Source of the DNA: a virus
IMG/VR virus record: IMGVR_UViG_3300048066_000293
Span: 1-54,854 of that record
Length of the DNA stretch: 54,854 bases
Direction: 5' to 3' (one strand)
A program made the translations under genes and the position numbers. This document shows positions 37,745-47,831 of the stretch, piece by piece. The first letter of the stretch is position 1. Every line of letters begins with the position of its first letter. The notes under the pieces are model-generated. The model did no database searches. It was given only the letters and a program-made list of their open reading frames with translations, and was not told where the DNA came from.

Positions 37745-40048
37745 ATGTCTAATGGAACAATGATCGTCAAGCGTGACGGCACTAAAGAATCACTCAACAT
37801 TGATAAGATCCACAAAGTTGTGGAACATGCATGTGAAAACTTAGCCGGTGTGAGTTCAAGTCAAATTGAAATGAACGCCAATTTACAATTTTACGATGGC
37901 ATGAGTACTGCTGAGATTCAAGAAGTGTTAGTACGTAGCGCAAACGATCTTATTAGTTTAGACAATCCAAACTATCAATATGCGGCAGCACGTTTACTAT
38001 CTTATGGTGTAAACAAAATGGTCTTTGGCGAGTACAATGCTATTACATTACAGCAAAATATTAATAGTAATATTGAGCGTAAGGTATACGACCCAGCTAT
38101 ATTAGAGTCATACACAGCAGACGAGATTGCAACATTAGACAGTTACATTCGGCACAAGCGAGATGAGAACTTTACTTATGCTGGACTACGTCAAGTAGTT
38201 GACAAGTATCTATGTCAGGATCGTTCTACTGGAGAAATTTTTGAAACTCCTCAAATGATGTACATGATGATCGCAGCAACATTGTTTGCTAACTACCCAA
38301 AAGAAACACGTATGCATTACGTAAGGAGATACTATGATGCGACCTCATTATTTAAGATCAACATACCGACACCCGTTATGGCTGGTGTGCGTACCCCTGT
38401 TCGCCAGTTTGCTAGTTGTGTTCTTGTTGACAGTGACGATACTCTCGATAGTATTTTTGCCAGTGACATGGCTATTGGACGCTATACGGCCCAACGAGCA
38501 GGAATTGGCATCAATGCGGGAAGAATCAGAGGCGTTAATTCAAAAATTAGGGGCGGGGAAGTAGCACACACAGGTATTGTCCCGTTTCTAAAGAAGTTCG
38601 AGTCAACTGTACGTTGTTGTACACAAAACGGTGTACGTGGCGGCAGTGCTACAACACACTTCCCGTTTTGGCATCAAGAGATTGAAGACATCCTTGTGCT
38701 AAAGAACAACAAAGGCACAGAGGACAATAGAGTACGTAAGCTAGACTACAGCATACAATTAAACAAAACAATGTATGAAAGATTGTTATCCGGCGGAGAT
38801 ATAACCCTTTTCTCACCACACGATGTGCCTGGACTATATGAAGCATACTTTGGTGATGCAGACAAGTTCCAAGAGCTTTATGAAAAGTATGAACGTGCTA
38901 CAAGTATTAAAAAACGTTCTATACCAGCTATGGAATTGTTTTCTGCTCTAGTTAAAGAACGTGCAGAAACAGGACGCATTTATATTATGAATGTTGATCA
39001 TTGTAACACGCACAGTTCATTTAAAGATACAGTATACATGAGCAACTTGTGCCAAGAGATTACACTTCCAACAAAGCCTTTAACACACATTGATGATCCA
39101 GAAGGTGAAATTGCATTATGTATTTTGTCAGCAATTAACGTTGGCATTATTAGACAGTTAGACGACTTAGAAGAATTGTGCGATTTAGCAGTTAGAGCAT
39201 TAGAAGAAATTATTGATTATCAAAAGTATCCAATCAAGGCAGCTGAAATTAGCACAAAAGCAAGACGTTCATTAGGTATAGGCTACATTGGACTAGCGCA
39301 CTTCCTTGCTAAGAATAAAGTACAATATAGTGATAAAGAAGCATGGAAGTTAGTACATGACTTAACTGAAGCGTTCCAATACTATCTGCTTAAAGCCAGC
39401 AACAATTTAGCGCAGGAGAGAGGCGCATGTGATTACTTTGAGCGTACTAAATATGCAGACGGCATCCTTCCTATTGATACCTATAAGACAGATGTTGACA
39501 CAGTAGTGGAGAATAAATTAAATTATGATTGGGATAGCTTACGCAATGATATCAGGGAGCATGGCTTACGCCACTCGACCTTGTCCGCACAAATGCCATC
39601 GGAGAGCAGTTCTGTTGTGTCAAATGCCACAAACGGAATTGAACCACCTAGAGGCTACTTGTCCGTTAAGAAGTCAAAGAAAGGGCCTCTTAAGCAGATT
39701 GTTCCGCAGTATCAAACATTAAAAAATTATTATTCTTTGCTTTGGGATATGCCAAACAATGAAGGTTATATTAATGTTGTTGCAGTTATGCAGAAGTTTT
39801 TTGATCAAGCCATATCAGGAAATTGGAGTTATAATCCTACGCAGTTTGAAAATAATGAAGTACCAATGAGTGTAATGATAAAAGATTTGTTAAACACATA
39901 CAAGTATGGTTGGAAAACATCTTACTACCAGAACACTTACGATTACAAAACTGATCCAAGTGAATTAGAAGATGAACAGCCGAAGGTTGAATTACAACCT
40001 TCACAAATAACAGAAGATGACGAAGAGTGCGAGGCATGCGCTATTTAA
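37745..40048 (+). CDS. nrdA: Ribonucleoside-diphosphate reductase class Ia, alpha subunit, 767 aa
   Basis: NrdA reduces ribonucleotides to deoxyribonucleotides with NrdB. An ATP-cone domain (residues about 4-95) is present. Key residues seen: active-site Cys in RQFASC, the NLCQEI block (radical Cys and Glu), and the C-terminal redox pair ECEACAI. The SxxxPxES-type block MPSESSSVVSNATNGIEP is also present. Length 767 aa agrees with bacterial and T4 NrdA. It is followed by nrdB with its own promoter and by glutaredoxin. It supplies dNTPs for phage replication. Confidence 0.97.
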   Translation: MSNGTMIVKRDGTKESLNIDKIHKVVEHACENLAGVSSSQIEMNANLQFYDGMSTAEIQEVLVRSANDLISLDNPNYQYAAARLLSYGVNKMVFGEYNAITLQQNINSNIERKVYDPAILESYTADEIATLDSYIRHKRDENFTYAGLRQVVDKYLCQDRSTGEIFETPQMMYMMIAATLFANYPKETRMHYVRRYYDATSLFKINIPTPVMAGVRTPVRQFASCVLVDSDDTLDSIFASDMAIGRYTAQRAGIGINAGRIRGVNSKIRGGEVAHTGIVPFLKKFESTVRCCTQNGVRGGSATTHFPFWHQEIEDILVLKNNKGTEDNRVRKLDYSIQLNKTMYERLLSGGDITLFSPHDVPGLYEAYFGDADKFQELYEKYERATSIKKRSIPAMELFSALVKERAETGRIYIMNVDHCNTHSSFKDTVYMSNLCQEITLPTKPLTHIDDPEGEIALCILSAINVGIIRQLDDLEELCDLAVRALEEIIDYQKYPIKAAEISTKARRSLGIGYIGLAHFLAKNKVQYSDKEAWKLVHDLTEAFQYYLLKASNNLAQERGACDYFERTKYADGILPIDTYKTDVDTVVENKLNYDWDSLRNDIREHGLRHSTLSAQMPSESSSVVSNATNGIEPPRGYLSVKKSKKGPLKQIVPQYQTLKNYYSLLWDMPNNEGYINVVAVMQKFFDQAISGNWSYNPTQFENNEVPMSVMIKDLLNTYKYGWKTSYYQNTYDYKTDPSELEDEQPKVELQPSQITEDDEECEACAI

Positions 40049-40051
40049 TGG

Positions 40052-40080
40052 TTGACAAAACCGCATAGAACTACTATACT
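40052..40080 (+). promoter_or_regulatory. Sigma70 promoter TTGACA-17-TATACT before nrdB
   Basis: -35 at 40052-40057, -10 at 40075-40080. It lets nrdB be expressed early, separately from nrdA. Confidence 0.85.
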
Positions 40081-40113
40081 GGTATAGTAAGACAGATATA
40101 CAGAGGAAAGCAA

Positions 40114-41217
40114 ATGGCAAAGACCGTTTTTAATAAAGAAAAAGTAGACTTCACCAAACAGAATATGTTCTTTGGTGCAGATCAAAATACACAGCGTTAT
40201 GATGTGTTTAAGTTCCCAGTATTTGATAAACTAAATCAAACTATGCTTGGATACTTTTGGCGCCCAGAAGAAGTAAGTCTACAAAAAGACAGAGCGGATT
40301 TTGCTAACTTCCGTCCAGAGCAGAAACATATCTTTACTGCTAATTTAAAATATCAAACACTGCTTGACAGTGTGCAAGGACGTGGACCGTGCCTAGCATT
40401 TTTGCCGCATGTTTCACTTCCGGAACTAGAAGGATGTATTGTTACTTGGGATTTCTTTGAAACAATTCACTCACGTAGTTATACACACATTATGAAGAAC
40501 GTGTATGCTGATCCTGCAGAAGTGTTTGATACTATTCTAGATGATAAGAAAATTATTGCACGAGCAGAAAGTGTAACTAAACACTACGATGCATTTAACG
40601 ATGCAGCTGATGCATATTTCCATCGTGGCGAAGGCAGCATGAAAGATGTAAAAAAGAAAATGTATCTTGCAATGCAAACTGTAAACATTTTAGAAGGCTT
40701 ACGTTTCTATGTAAGTTTTGCATGTACGTTTGGCTTCGGCGAACTAAAGCTAATGGAAGGCTCAGCTAAGATTATTAGTCTTATTGCTCGTGATGAAGCA
40801 CAACACCTAGCACTAAGCACACACGTATTGAAATTGTGGGCGCAAGGCAAAGACGATCCAGAGATGGCTAAGATTGCAAAAGAGTGCGAAGAAGAAGTTT
40901 ATGATCTGTGGCGCGAGTGTGTTGCAGAAGAAAAAGATTGGGCAGACTATCTGTTCAAAGACGGTTCTATGATTGGACTCAACAGCACATTATTACATCA
41001 ATATGTGGAGTACATTGCAAACCGTAGACTAAAGGCGCTGGGGTTCAATGCAATATTTGATCAACCAGTAAATACTAACCCTCTTCCTTGGACTACACAT
41101 TGGTTAAGTAGCTCAGGGCTACAAGTTGCTCCACAAGAGACAGAAGTAGAGTCTTATATTATTGGCGGCATCAAACAAGATGTAGACAAGGATTCATTGA
41201 AAGGCTTTTCATTATGA
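40114..41217 (+). CDS. nrdB: Ribonucleoside-diphosphate reductase class Ia, beta subunit, 367 aa
   Basis: NrdB makes the tyrosyl radical needed by NrdA. All metal and radical residues are visible: Asp in LLDSVQGR, Glu and His in ETIHSRSY (with the radical Tyr), Glu in ILEGLRFY, Glu and His in ARDEAQHL. Length matches E. coli and T4 NrdB. AGAGGAAAGC ribosome-binding site. Its stop overlaps the glutaredoxin start (ATGA). Confidence 0.97.
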   Translation: MAKTVFNKEKVDFTKQNMFFGADQNTQRYDVFKFPVFDKLNQTMLGYFWRPEEVSLQKDRADFANFRPEQKHIFTANLKYQTLLDSVQGRGPCLAFLPHVSLPELEGCIVTWDFFETIHSRSYTHIMKNVYADPAEVFDTILDDKKIIARAESVTKHYDAFNDAADAYFHRGEGSMKDVKKKMYLAMQTVNILEGLRFYVSFACTFGFGELKLMEGSAKIISLIARDEAQHLALSTHVLKLWAQGKDDPEMAKIAKECEEEVYDLWRECVAEEKDWADYLFKDGSMIGLNSTLLHQYVEYIANRRLKALGFNAIFDQPVNTNPLPWTTHWLSSSGLQVAPQETEVESYIIGGIKQDVDKDSLKGFSL

Positions 41218-41465
41218 TTGAAATTTACGGTAAGCCAGCATGTCCAAGTTGTACAAAGGCAAAGGCATTTTGTGAAAAGTATAATCTAAAATTTGAGTAC
41301 TATACACTGGACACAGATTTTACTCGTGAAGAATTGTTTGAACAGTTTCCTACAGCAAGAACATTTCCGCAAATTAAGATAAGCGGAACAAGTGTAGGCG
41401 GCTACGAGCAAATGATAGAATACATTGATAACACCGGATATAACGGAACAGGATACACTTTATAA
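41214..41465 (+). CDS. Glutaredoxin, 83 aa
   Basis: CPSC active site (residues 9-12) and TFPQIKI (cis-Pro turn, about 60-66), then a GGYEQM glutathione-side motif. Length fits a small glutaredoxin. It likely reduces NrdA disulfides. Overlaps nrdB by ATGA. Confidence 0.95.
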   Translation: MIEIYGKPACPSCTKAKAFCEKYNLKFEYYTLDTDFTREELFEQFPTARTFPQIKISGTSVGGYEQMIEYIDNTGYNGTGYTL

Positions 41466-41466
41466 T

Positions 41467-41757
41467 ATGTTAATTGAAACCCCATATAAAAACGGAGACA
41501 CCGTGTCTCTAAAACTAAGCTCAGGCGAAGAGATTGTTGCTCGTCTTGAAGATGAATCAGATACAAAATTTACACTACATAAACCTATGGTACTAGTTAT
41601 GCAACAGCAAGGACTAGGCCTAGCACCATACATGTACAGCGTATCACCTGATGCTAAATTTAATGTTTTAGCATCAACAGTAAGTTGTATTGCTAAAACA
41701 GAATCAGATATCGCAAAACAATACACTACGAGTACCAGCAATATTCAAATGGTCTAA
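41467..41757 (+). CDS. Lsm/Sm-like small protein, 96 aa
   Basis: The start is ATG at 41467, one base after the glutaredoxin stop; the frame extends upstream to 41425 inside that gene. The start IETPYKNGDTVSLKLSSGEEIVARLED resembles an Sm1-type strand pair, followed by FTLHKPMVLVM. Lsm-like proteins of this kind are encoded by marine T4-like phages. A possible RNA chaperone; assignment by fold pattern only. Confidence 0.7.
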   Translation: MLIETPYKNGDTVSLKLSSGEEIVARLEDESDTKFTLHKPMVLVMQQQGLGLAPYMYSVSPDAKFNVLASTVSCIAKTESDIAKQYTTSTSNIQMV

Positions 41758-41766
41758 AACCTCGGC

Positions 41767-41772
41767 TAAATA
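41767..41772 (+). promoter_or_regulatory. Late promoter core TAAATA
   Basis: TAAATA, 26 bases before the ATG at 41799. Confidence 0.55.
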
Positions 41773-41798
41773 TATAGTAATATAAAGCGAGGACTACC

Positions 41799-42887
41799 AT
41801 GGCTGCAAGACCCGGCAATATTTTTGAAGAAGCGACCGTTGAAGGTACTGGCCAAACCACGGTTAATCATACAGACATTGATACTGATCCGGGTAGTAGT
41901 CCTCCGGATCACGTTCATATTGACCATGATTTAGCACACCAAGCATGTCTTAGAGAAATAGCATCTATATTTGAAGATATACAATATGATATGCGTATCA
42001 TTGCAGATAGATTAGATACTGACACTAAAGGCGTGTATATGAGACAAGCAGATACCGTAGCTAACAACCCTGCAAATATTGCACAACATGCAATGAAAAT
42101 GGAAGCTCTTAAGAGTTCAGGGCAGTTAGATCAAATTAACGGAGAACTTGCAAATCCTACAAATTGGGTAAATGTAAATCCTACTACATATGCATCTGTG
42201 CAATCAGCAGGCGCTGCTATTGGCGGGTATCTAGGCGGAGTAGGAACTACACAAAACAAACCTACAGGTTACGGAGGAAAAGAAGTTGTTACAACTCCAG
42301 AAGGAACTATTGTTTCACTTCCTGATGCACCGTTTAGTGCGTTTTCAGTTAAGACAGGAAGTGCTACTGGCAAAGTTAAATATGGCAATGCTGGTACTTT
42401 TAGGTCTTTGCCTATACAACAAGAATTATACAGTATTATAGAAGGTGCAGCAGCAACAGCAAAAGTTGATGTTTTAATTACTAGCGGTGGACAAGTTCCA
42501 AAGAACCAAGGCGGAGTTAATCGTAAAAATAGAACAGGGTCTAACAGACACGACAAAGGCTACGGTGCTGATGTAGTACTCTACTTAGATAAGATGGGTG
42601 GCAAAGAACTATATGCAACTAATAAAGATGACCTTGAAATAATGTTAAATTTTGTCCAGGCTTGTGCGAATGCAGGCTGTACTGGTATTGGAATAGGACG
42701 AGGTTATATGAAAAATAGAGACATACATGTTGATATTGCTTGGAAGGGACAACAAGCCGGAAAAATCACAGGAATTCTTTCAAACAGATATTGGGGCGGA
42801 GGCGATTCAGAAGGACTCCCAACTAAAACAATTTATGCTCCGTTATACCTAGCAGACATAATGAAAACAAGGGATAATATAGGCTAA
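41799..42887 (+). CDS. Baseplate-region protein with M15-like domain, 362 aa
   Basis: The N-terminal third is rich in His, Asp and Pro (PPDHVHIDHDLAHQ). The C-terminal domain has RHDKGYGADV (about residues 250-259) and IHVDIA (about 308-313), the His, Asp and His zinc ligands of M15 D-Ala-D-Ala carboxypeptidase-like enzymes. It is probably a cell-wall-cleaving component of the tail. Its stop overlaps the next start. Confidence 0.7.
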   Translation: MAARPGNIFEEATVEGTGQTTVNHTDIDTDPGSSPPDHVHIDHDLAHQACLREIASIFEDIQYDMRIIADRLDTDTKGVYMRQADTVANNPANIAQHAMKMEALKSSGQLDQINGELANPTNWVNVNPTTYASVQSAGAAIGGYLGGVGTTQNKPTGYGGKEVVTTPEGTIVSLPDAPFSAFSVKTGSATGKVKYGNAGTFRSLPIQQELYSIIEGAAATAKVDVLITSGGQVPKNQGGVNRKNRTGSNRHDKGYGADVVLYLDKMGGKELYATNKDDLEIMLNFVQACANAGCTGIGIGRGYMKNRDIHVDIAWKGQQAGKITGILSNRYWGGGDSEGLPTKTIYAPLYLADIMKTRDNIG

Positions 42888-45800
42888 TGTCAGATCCGTA
42901 TAAGCATTTAGATTTAACACCAGAATATAATCGTATCATCACTGCTACTACTAATATTAGAGATGAAATTAGATTAATGCGCAAACGTTCAGAAAATCCA
43001 GACACAGGATTAGTTGCTAGTTGGGTAATGAACGATTTAGAAAAAGCACAGTTGGCAGTTTCATTAAGTGGTGCAAGTGGAAATAAAGCTGAAGAAGTAA
43101 GGAAACTAATAGAAACACCTGAGCCTTTGAACGGAGGTATAGGTGATCCTGCAGAAATGACAGGCGAAGACGGTATTCTTGGCGATGTTGATAAACAAAG
43201 AGAATATTATCTTGCAGCATTTGATCAAGAAATAGATCCTGAAGAAACAAGAGCTTTAATACGAGTAGACGGTAAATTTTATTGGGAAGCAGATGGCGGC
43301 GTATCTGAAGACGAAGGAGAAGTAGGACCTATTAAGCAAACTACTCCTTATGCTCTAGGAGAGTATATTGGTTATAAAAGTATGGATGCCCAGATTGGAT
43401 ATTCTACAGCACAACCTTCAAATGCTAAAAAAGGCCCTGGTAGAGTTGTAGATATTGCAGACAAAACACTACCTAACAAAAGATGGGCAGCACCTAGACC
43501 AGAATACAAATCATCATTAGATATTCCAAATCTTTTAGCTGATCTAATTAATCCAATTACTGGAGCTATTGTAGCAAAAAGTATTCTACAGCAAAAGCAA
43601 GAAGCTGTTAATGCAGCAGCATCACCTGCATCTGCTAATCCTTTACAATCTCTAGGTGCAACGGCTGCTAAAGAACTTGTTAAACAGTTGCCAGACTTTG
43701 CTGCAATGACTACTGATAGAGAATTTGGCCTTGGAAGCGGCTACGGTTTAGTAGCAGATGCTCCTGCATCTTTTAGAGGTGCACCTGACATGCTTCCATT
43801 TGTTGGGAGTACTATCGCTGATGAAGGCGGAGTACCTAGTTGGGTAGAATTTCCACAGTATCAATACGAAGGATACGGTGGAGGTCCATATCGTGTTTGT
43901 GAGTTTCCAAACTTCATGGGTCAAGGTCATACTGGTCCAATGAATTTTAATGCTGGAGTGCCAGTACCATATAACGGCAAAGTGTATAGTTATCCAATTC
44001 CTTTAGATGGCCAATTTGTTAATCACCGTTTTATACAACCTATATCACCTCCTGATAGTAATCCTGTAACCACTATGAGTTTAATCAATTTCAACCATGA
44101 CGCAAGCTATATTGCTTGGTTTAGTGCTACACCCGGAGGAGCCCCACACCCTTCAGCAGATGGTGTACCATTAGTTATGTTATTAGGACGAGTTGAGTTT
44201 ACATTGTCATACTACCAAGCGTTTAGTTTGACTGACAGAGATTTTGGACCTAAGAATATAGTTTTTCCAATTATAACAAAAACCTACTATTTTAACGTTG
44301 CACTTGTAAAAAATGAAACAGTACAACGTATTTGTAATTCTAGGGTAGGCGGTGTTCCGTCCCCTGCACCAAGAGCTCCTCGACCAGAAGAATTAGTTAG
44401 TTTTGATCCTACTGAAATATATGATGTCCGCGGGGATAGAATACCTATTATTGGTGGTAGCCAGAGTCATCCAAACAATAATCCTCCGCAACCAGAATCA
44501 GGCCCTAACTATGTTATAATGTTAATGGCTCCGAGAAGTAATCGGGCTAGAGAATCTCAGGGTCAGCCGTACAATGGAGTTTATGATCTTATGACATTCC
44601 AAGAATATGTTGATTTCTACGAAGTTGATACATCACCTGAGCTTCCTAGTGCGCCGCCGCCTACAGATGAATCCGGACAATCTCCATTTACAGATTTAAA
44701 AACATTAGTAGGTTCACCGGCACTTGGACAATTTACAAACGTTGCTTATAATGAAGAGATTATAGTACTAGCTGACGAAGCATTTCCAGATAGAGCGTTT
44801 ACAGCAATAAGAATTAATGAAAGTGAACTAGCTGATTTCTTTGGTCTAGAAACTTTTGAAGATGAAAACCTCTACCGTATGGACGACCTAAGTATTATTG
44901 ACAGCAAGTTTACAGCTTTTGGCGAAGCAAGATCATTTTTTGCAAAAAACTTTATACAAGGAAGAAGACACAAGTATAAGTTGAAGTATGCTTCTAATGG
45001 TGAAACTCCTAGCACATGGAAGGAAGAGCAATTTCAAGGCGAGAGATATGTTTCTGCTACAGGTACTCCGTATCGGCTGTTCTTTATAGAAACACTAACA
45101 ACTCCAAAGGATGGATCAACACCATCTTATCAACAAATTAATGATATTAGTATGGAGGGTAGTGACGGAACTGGTCTTGGTCCTAGTAGCTACAATGGAG
45201 CATATGATCAGCTGCCTTTCCAAAGTGCTCCTAATCCGTTTAATTACACAATAGCAGATAAAGTGGCGTTTAGTGATCCTAGCTGGATTGTGGGCACAAA
45301 GCCTTTTAATGGCAATAGCATATATGCCACTGACATCGAGTATGACAATAGATTTTCTATACCATTTACTTTACCTTATGTTGTGCCTAGTGACCCAAGC
45401 AATAAAGACAATTTAGAAACATATGGAACATTTCAAATAGGTTCAAATAGAGCATTTGTAGGTAGCACTGCGACTGGGAATAGGTTTGTAGGTATAGCTT
45501 GGATTTCAGAAACTCCAGGAGGAACACCAATTGCAACACCAAATGGTTCTACTTATACAGCTTTTTCAGCAGATGCTGGCCGGTTTGAAAGACTTTACTG
45601 GAGTGGCGATCCGGGAGTTTTCTCTGGTGCGTATGGAGGTGATACTTGGACCAATATATTAAACGCTGGAATTTGTAATACTCCGGGTGGAGAACTAAGA
45701 TTCTTTAACACTGCTTGGGTTGACATCTCTCTATTTAATAATAACGTAATCCTAACTGACGGAATAAAAGCGCAGCCAGGTACAAGTACGTTTGAATCTT

Positions 45801-47830
45801 ATATTATATCAAACTCAATGCAGGTCTTAGTAGATAAAATGGTATTCAGCGCCGGATATCCACCGTCATCAGTTGGTCCTTCAGGACTTAGCAATAGTGA
45901 TTTTGGAGAAAAAGTGATTGAGTTTGTACCTAGAGAATCGTATAATGATAAGTATACATTCTTAGGAGATACTTATTCATCTCTTCCTAATCCATATGGA
46001 TATAATATACCGCCAGAACTTACGCCATCAAACATTGTTGACGAGGTAGGCTTTGGTCGCACAGAAGACCCTATACCATTTACTAACAAAATGAGTATAC
46101 CATTGACTGTACCTCCGGTGACAGCTGATGATAACTATTCTGAAGAAAAGTTTTCTCAGTATGGTAGAATATCATGGTCAAGTAATACTTTTGTATGGCA
46201 AGGGCAAGAGCAAGCGCCACGCGGAACTTATGCATTAGTCACGTGGATAAGTGCCACTCCGGGTGGACCGCCCCTTGGCATAGGTAGGAATTATGATGTT
46301 TCAGTAGTTAATACCAATTACTATAATGATAGGTATTTAATCAATGATACAAAGTATTGGCAAGCTGAATATGACTATTTTGATGATGTTAATTATCCTT
46401 TAAGCCAAGTGGGAAATTCTGTACAAAGTATGGGCGGCGTAAGGATGGATCTAATTAATCCTACAGGTGATGAAGCAGAAGTTAGATTTGTAAATTTTGC
46501 TCTTGTAAATAACGACAACACTACCTTTACAGATAGACCTGCTGAATTTTATGAACTTGGTCAAACATTGAGCTCACCGCCCGGAACAGCAGCTTTTAAT
46601 AATTTTATTGCAACAGATGCTTATTGGACATCTGATCAATTTTCCGTTCTCCCAAATTATGTTGACAGTTATATAACTGAGCTAACACCTGTAGTAACTA
46701 ATATTCCTACTTTATTTATTGGTGAAAAAATAGATGTAAGATTAAAAGAACTAACAGACTGGTTTGGAGGCTTCTTTACAAGAGAATCTGTAGAAGCTGT
46801 TGATTACTTACCGTGGGAAAAAGCAAAAGAAGCACCTTTTCCGATCAGATGGCCAGTAGTTGGTGCATACTTTAGCAGTGCAAATACATTAGTACCAAAT
46901 CCAAACTTTACTACCAAGTACCCAGCACTTAATTTTATTAGTTATTTTAAAGTTGGTAATAATTTTGTGTATCAAATCGGATTTCAAAGAGATCACGATA
47001 CAACAGCAGTATTTGACGGAACATTTAAAGCAGCTACTAGGCTAGTAATCGGTAAAGATGAAACTATTATCATTGATCAAGAAGCAGAAGAAGAAGCAGA
47101 AGCAGAAGCAGGTCCAGTAAAAAGTCAAGATACTATGTTACCTTATCTTGGACAAGCATGGTCTAATCAAGTTCCACAAAATGTAAGACTATCTACTTAT
47201 GGAGGCAGTCGATATCCTGATGTAACAGAAGGATATGTAAGTCCTGACATAGGCTTTGATAGTTTAGAACCTTTAACTATCGACCAACCAAGAGCATGGT
47301 ATTTGCCATTAGATGGAAAAATCTTAGTTTATCCTTTCTCCTTTGGTAAAGAAAATATTAATACTGATTTTCAAATTTCTCTAAAATCTCCTACACAGGG
47401 TGAAGTAGTAACTAACACTGACGGAGCAGGAAATCAAATTGTTCCGGTTATTTGGATTAGTAGTGTTCCAGGCGGCGCACCACAAACTACTGTAGACAAT
47501 GTACCAGTGTTTATGACAGGATTTGACGCCGTGTTAAAATGCCAGCAGTGTTTTGATGTTTCAGAAGCAAGGCCAGACACAATGTTGTTTCCAGTAGTTA
47601 CTAAAGATTACTATATTAATACTGCAATGGTTATGGAAAGCACTACACTAGATTGGACTTTAAATCCGCAAAATTTTGCAGTTAATAAAGATAATTTGAT
47701 AGCTTGGCAGCCGGAAGATGCATTTCCTGTAGCAGGGTCTGATAATAACCAACTAGGAGTTCTTACATTGTTAACAAGCGCACTAGAACCACTAACAGAC
47801 TTTTTAGGTGATTCAACAACAGGAGTATAA
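42887..47830 (+). CDS. Giant baseplate/tail structural protein, 1647 aa
   Basis: Starts MSDPYKHLDLTPEYN, overlapping the previous stop (TAATG). It has a repeated element, AWFSATPGGAP, AWISETPGGTP, TWISATPGGPP and IWISSVPGGAP (near residues 412, 880, 1122 and 1523), each inside a beta-rich block with NFALV/YYFNVALV ends. This indicates four diverged copies of one domain. No enzyme motif seen. By size and place it is a baseplate or tail-tip protein, flanked by two M15-domain proteins. Confidence 0.75.
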   Translation: MSDPYKHLDLTPEYNRIITATTNIRDEIRLMRKRSENPDTGLVASWVMNDLEKAQLAVSLSGASGNKAEEVRKLIETPEPLNGGIGDPAEMTGEDGILGDVDKQREYYLAAFDQEIDPEETRALIRVDGKFYWEADGGVSEDEGEVGPIKQTTPYALGEYIGYKSMDAQIGYSTAQPSNAKKGPGRVVDIADKTLPNKRWAAPRPEYKSSLDIPNLLADLINPITGAIVAKSILQQKQEAVNAAASPASANPLQSLGATAAKELVKQLPDFAAMTTDREFGLGSGYGLVADAPASFRGAPDMLPFVGSTIADEGGVPSWVEFPQYQYEGYGGGPYRVCEFPNFMGQGHTGPMNFNAGVPVPYNGKVYSYPIPLDGQFVNHRFIQPISPPDSNPVTTMSLINFNHDASYIAWFSATPGGAPHPSADGVPLVMLLGRVEFTLSYYQAFSLTDRDFGPKNIVFPIITKTYYFNVALVKNETVQRICNSRVGGVPSPAPRAPRPEELVSFDPTEIYDVRGDRIPIIGGSQSHPNNNPPQPESGPNYVIMLMAPRSNRARESQGQPYNGVYDLMTFQEYVDFYEVDTSPELPSAPPPTDESGQSPFTDLKTLVGSPALGQFTNVAYNEEIIVLADEAFPDRAFTAIRINESELADFFGLETFEDENLYRMDDLSIIDSKFTAFGEARSFFAKNFIQGRRHKYKLKYASNGETPSTWKEEQFQGERYVSATGTPYRLFFIETLTTPKDGSTPSYQQINDISMEGSDGTGLGPSSYNGAYDQLPFQSAPNPFNYTIADKVAFSDPSWIVGTKPFNGNSIYATDIEYDNRFSIPFTLPYVVPSDPSNKDNLETYGTFQIGSNRAFVGSTATGNRFVGIAWISETPGGTPIATPNGSTYTAFSADAGRFERLYWSGDPGVFSGAYGGDTWTNILNAGICNTPGGELRFFNTAWVDISLFNNNVILTDGIKAQPGTSTFESYIISNSMQVLVDKMVFSAGYPPSSVGPSGLSNSDFGEKVIEFVPRESYNDKYTFLGDTYSSLPNPYGYNIPPELTPSNIVDEVGFGRTEDPIPFTNKMSIPLTVPPVTADDNYSEEKFSQYGRISWSSNTFVWQGQEQAPRGTYALVTWISATPGGPPLGIGRNYDVSVVNTNYYNDRYLINDTKYWQAEYDYFDDVNYPLSQVGNSVQSMGGVRMDLINPTGDEAEVRFVNFALVNNDNTTFTDRPAEFYELGQTLSSPPGTAAFNNFIATDAYWTSDQFSVLPNYVDSYITELTPVVTNIPTLFIGEKIDVRLKELTDWFGGFFTRESVEAVDYLPWEKAKEAPFPIRWPVVGAYFSSANTLVPNPNFTTKYPALNFISYFKVGNNFVYQIGFQRDHDTTAVFDGTFKAATRLVIGKDETIIIDQEAEEEAEAEAGPVKSQDTMLPYLGQAWSNQVPQNVRLSTYGGSRYPDVTEGYVSPDIGFDSLEPLTIDQPRAWYLPLDGKILVYPFSFGKENINTDFQISLKSPTQGEVVTNTDGAGNQIVPVIWISSVPGGAPQTTVDNVPVFMTGFDAVLKCQQCFDVSEARPDTMLFPVVTKDYYINTAMVMESTTLDWTLNPQNFAVNKDNLIAWQPEDAFPVAGSDNNQLGVLTLLTSALEPLTDFLGDSTTGV

Positions 47831-47831
47831 T

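Noticed and set aside
38334-38564. 76-codon ORF inside nrdA in another frame
   Set aside because: nrdA is complete and conserved; the inner frame is a shadow despite its hydrophobic start.
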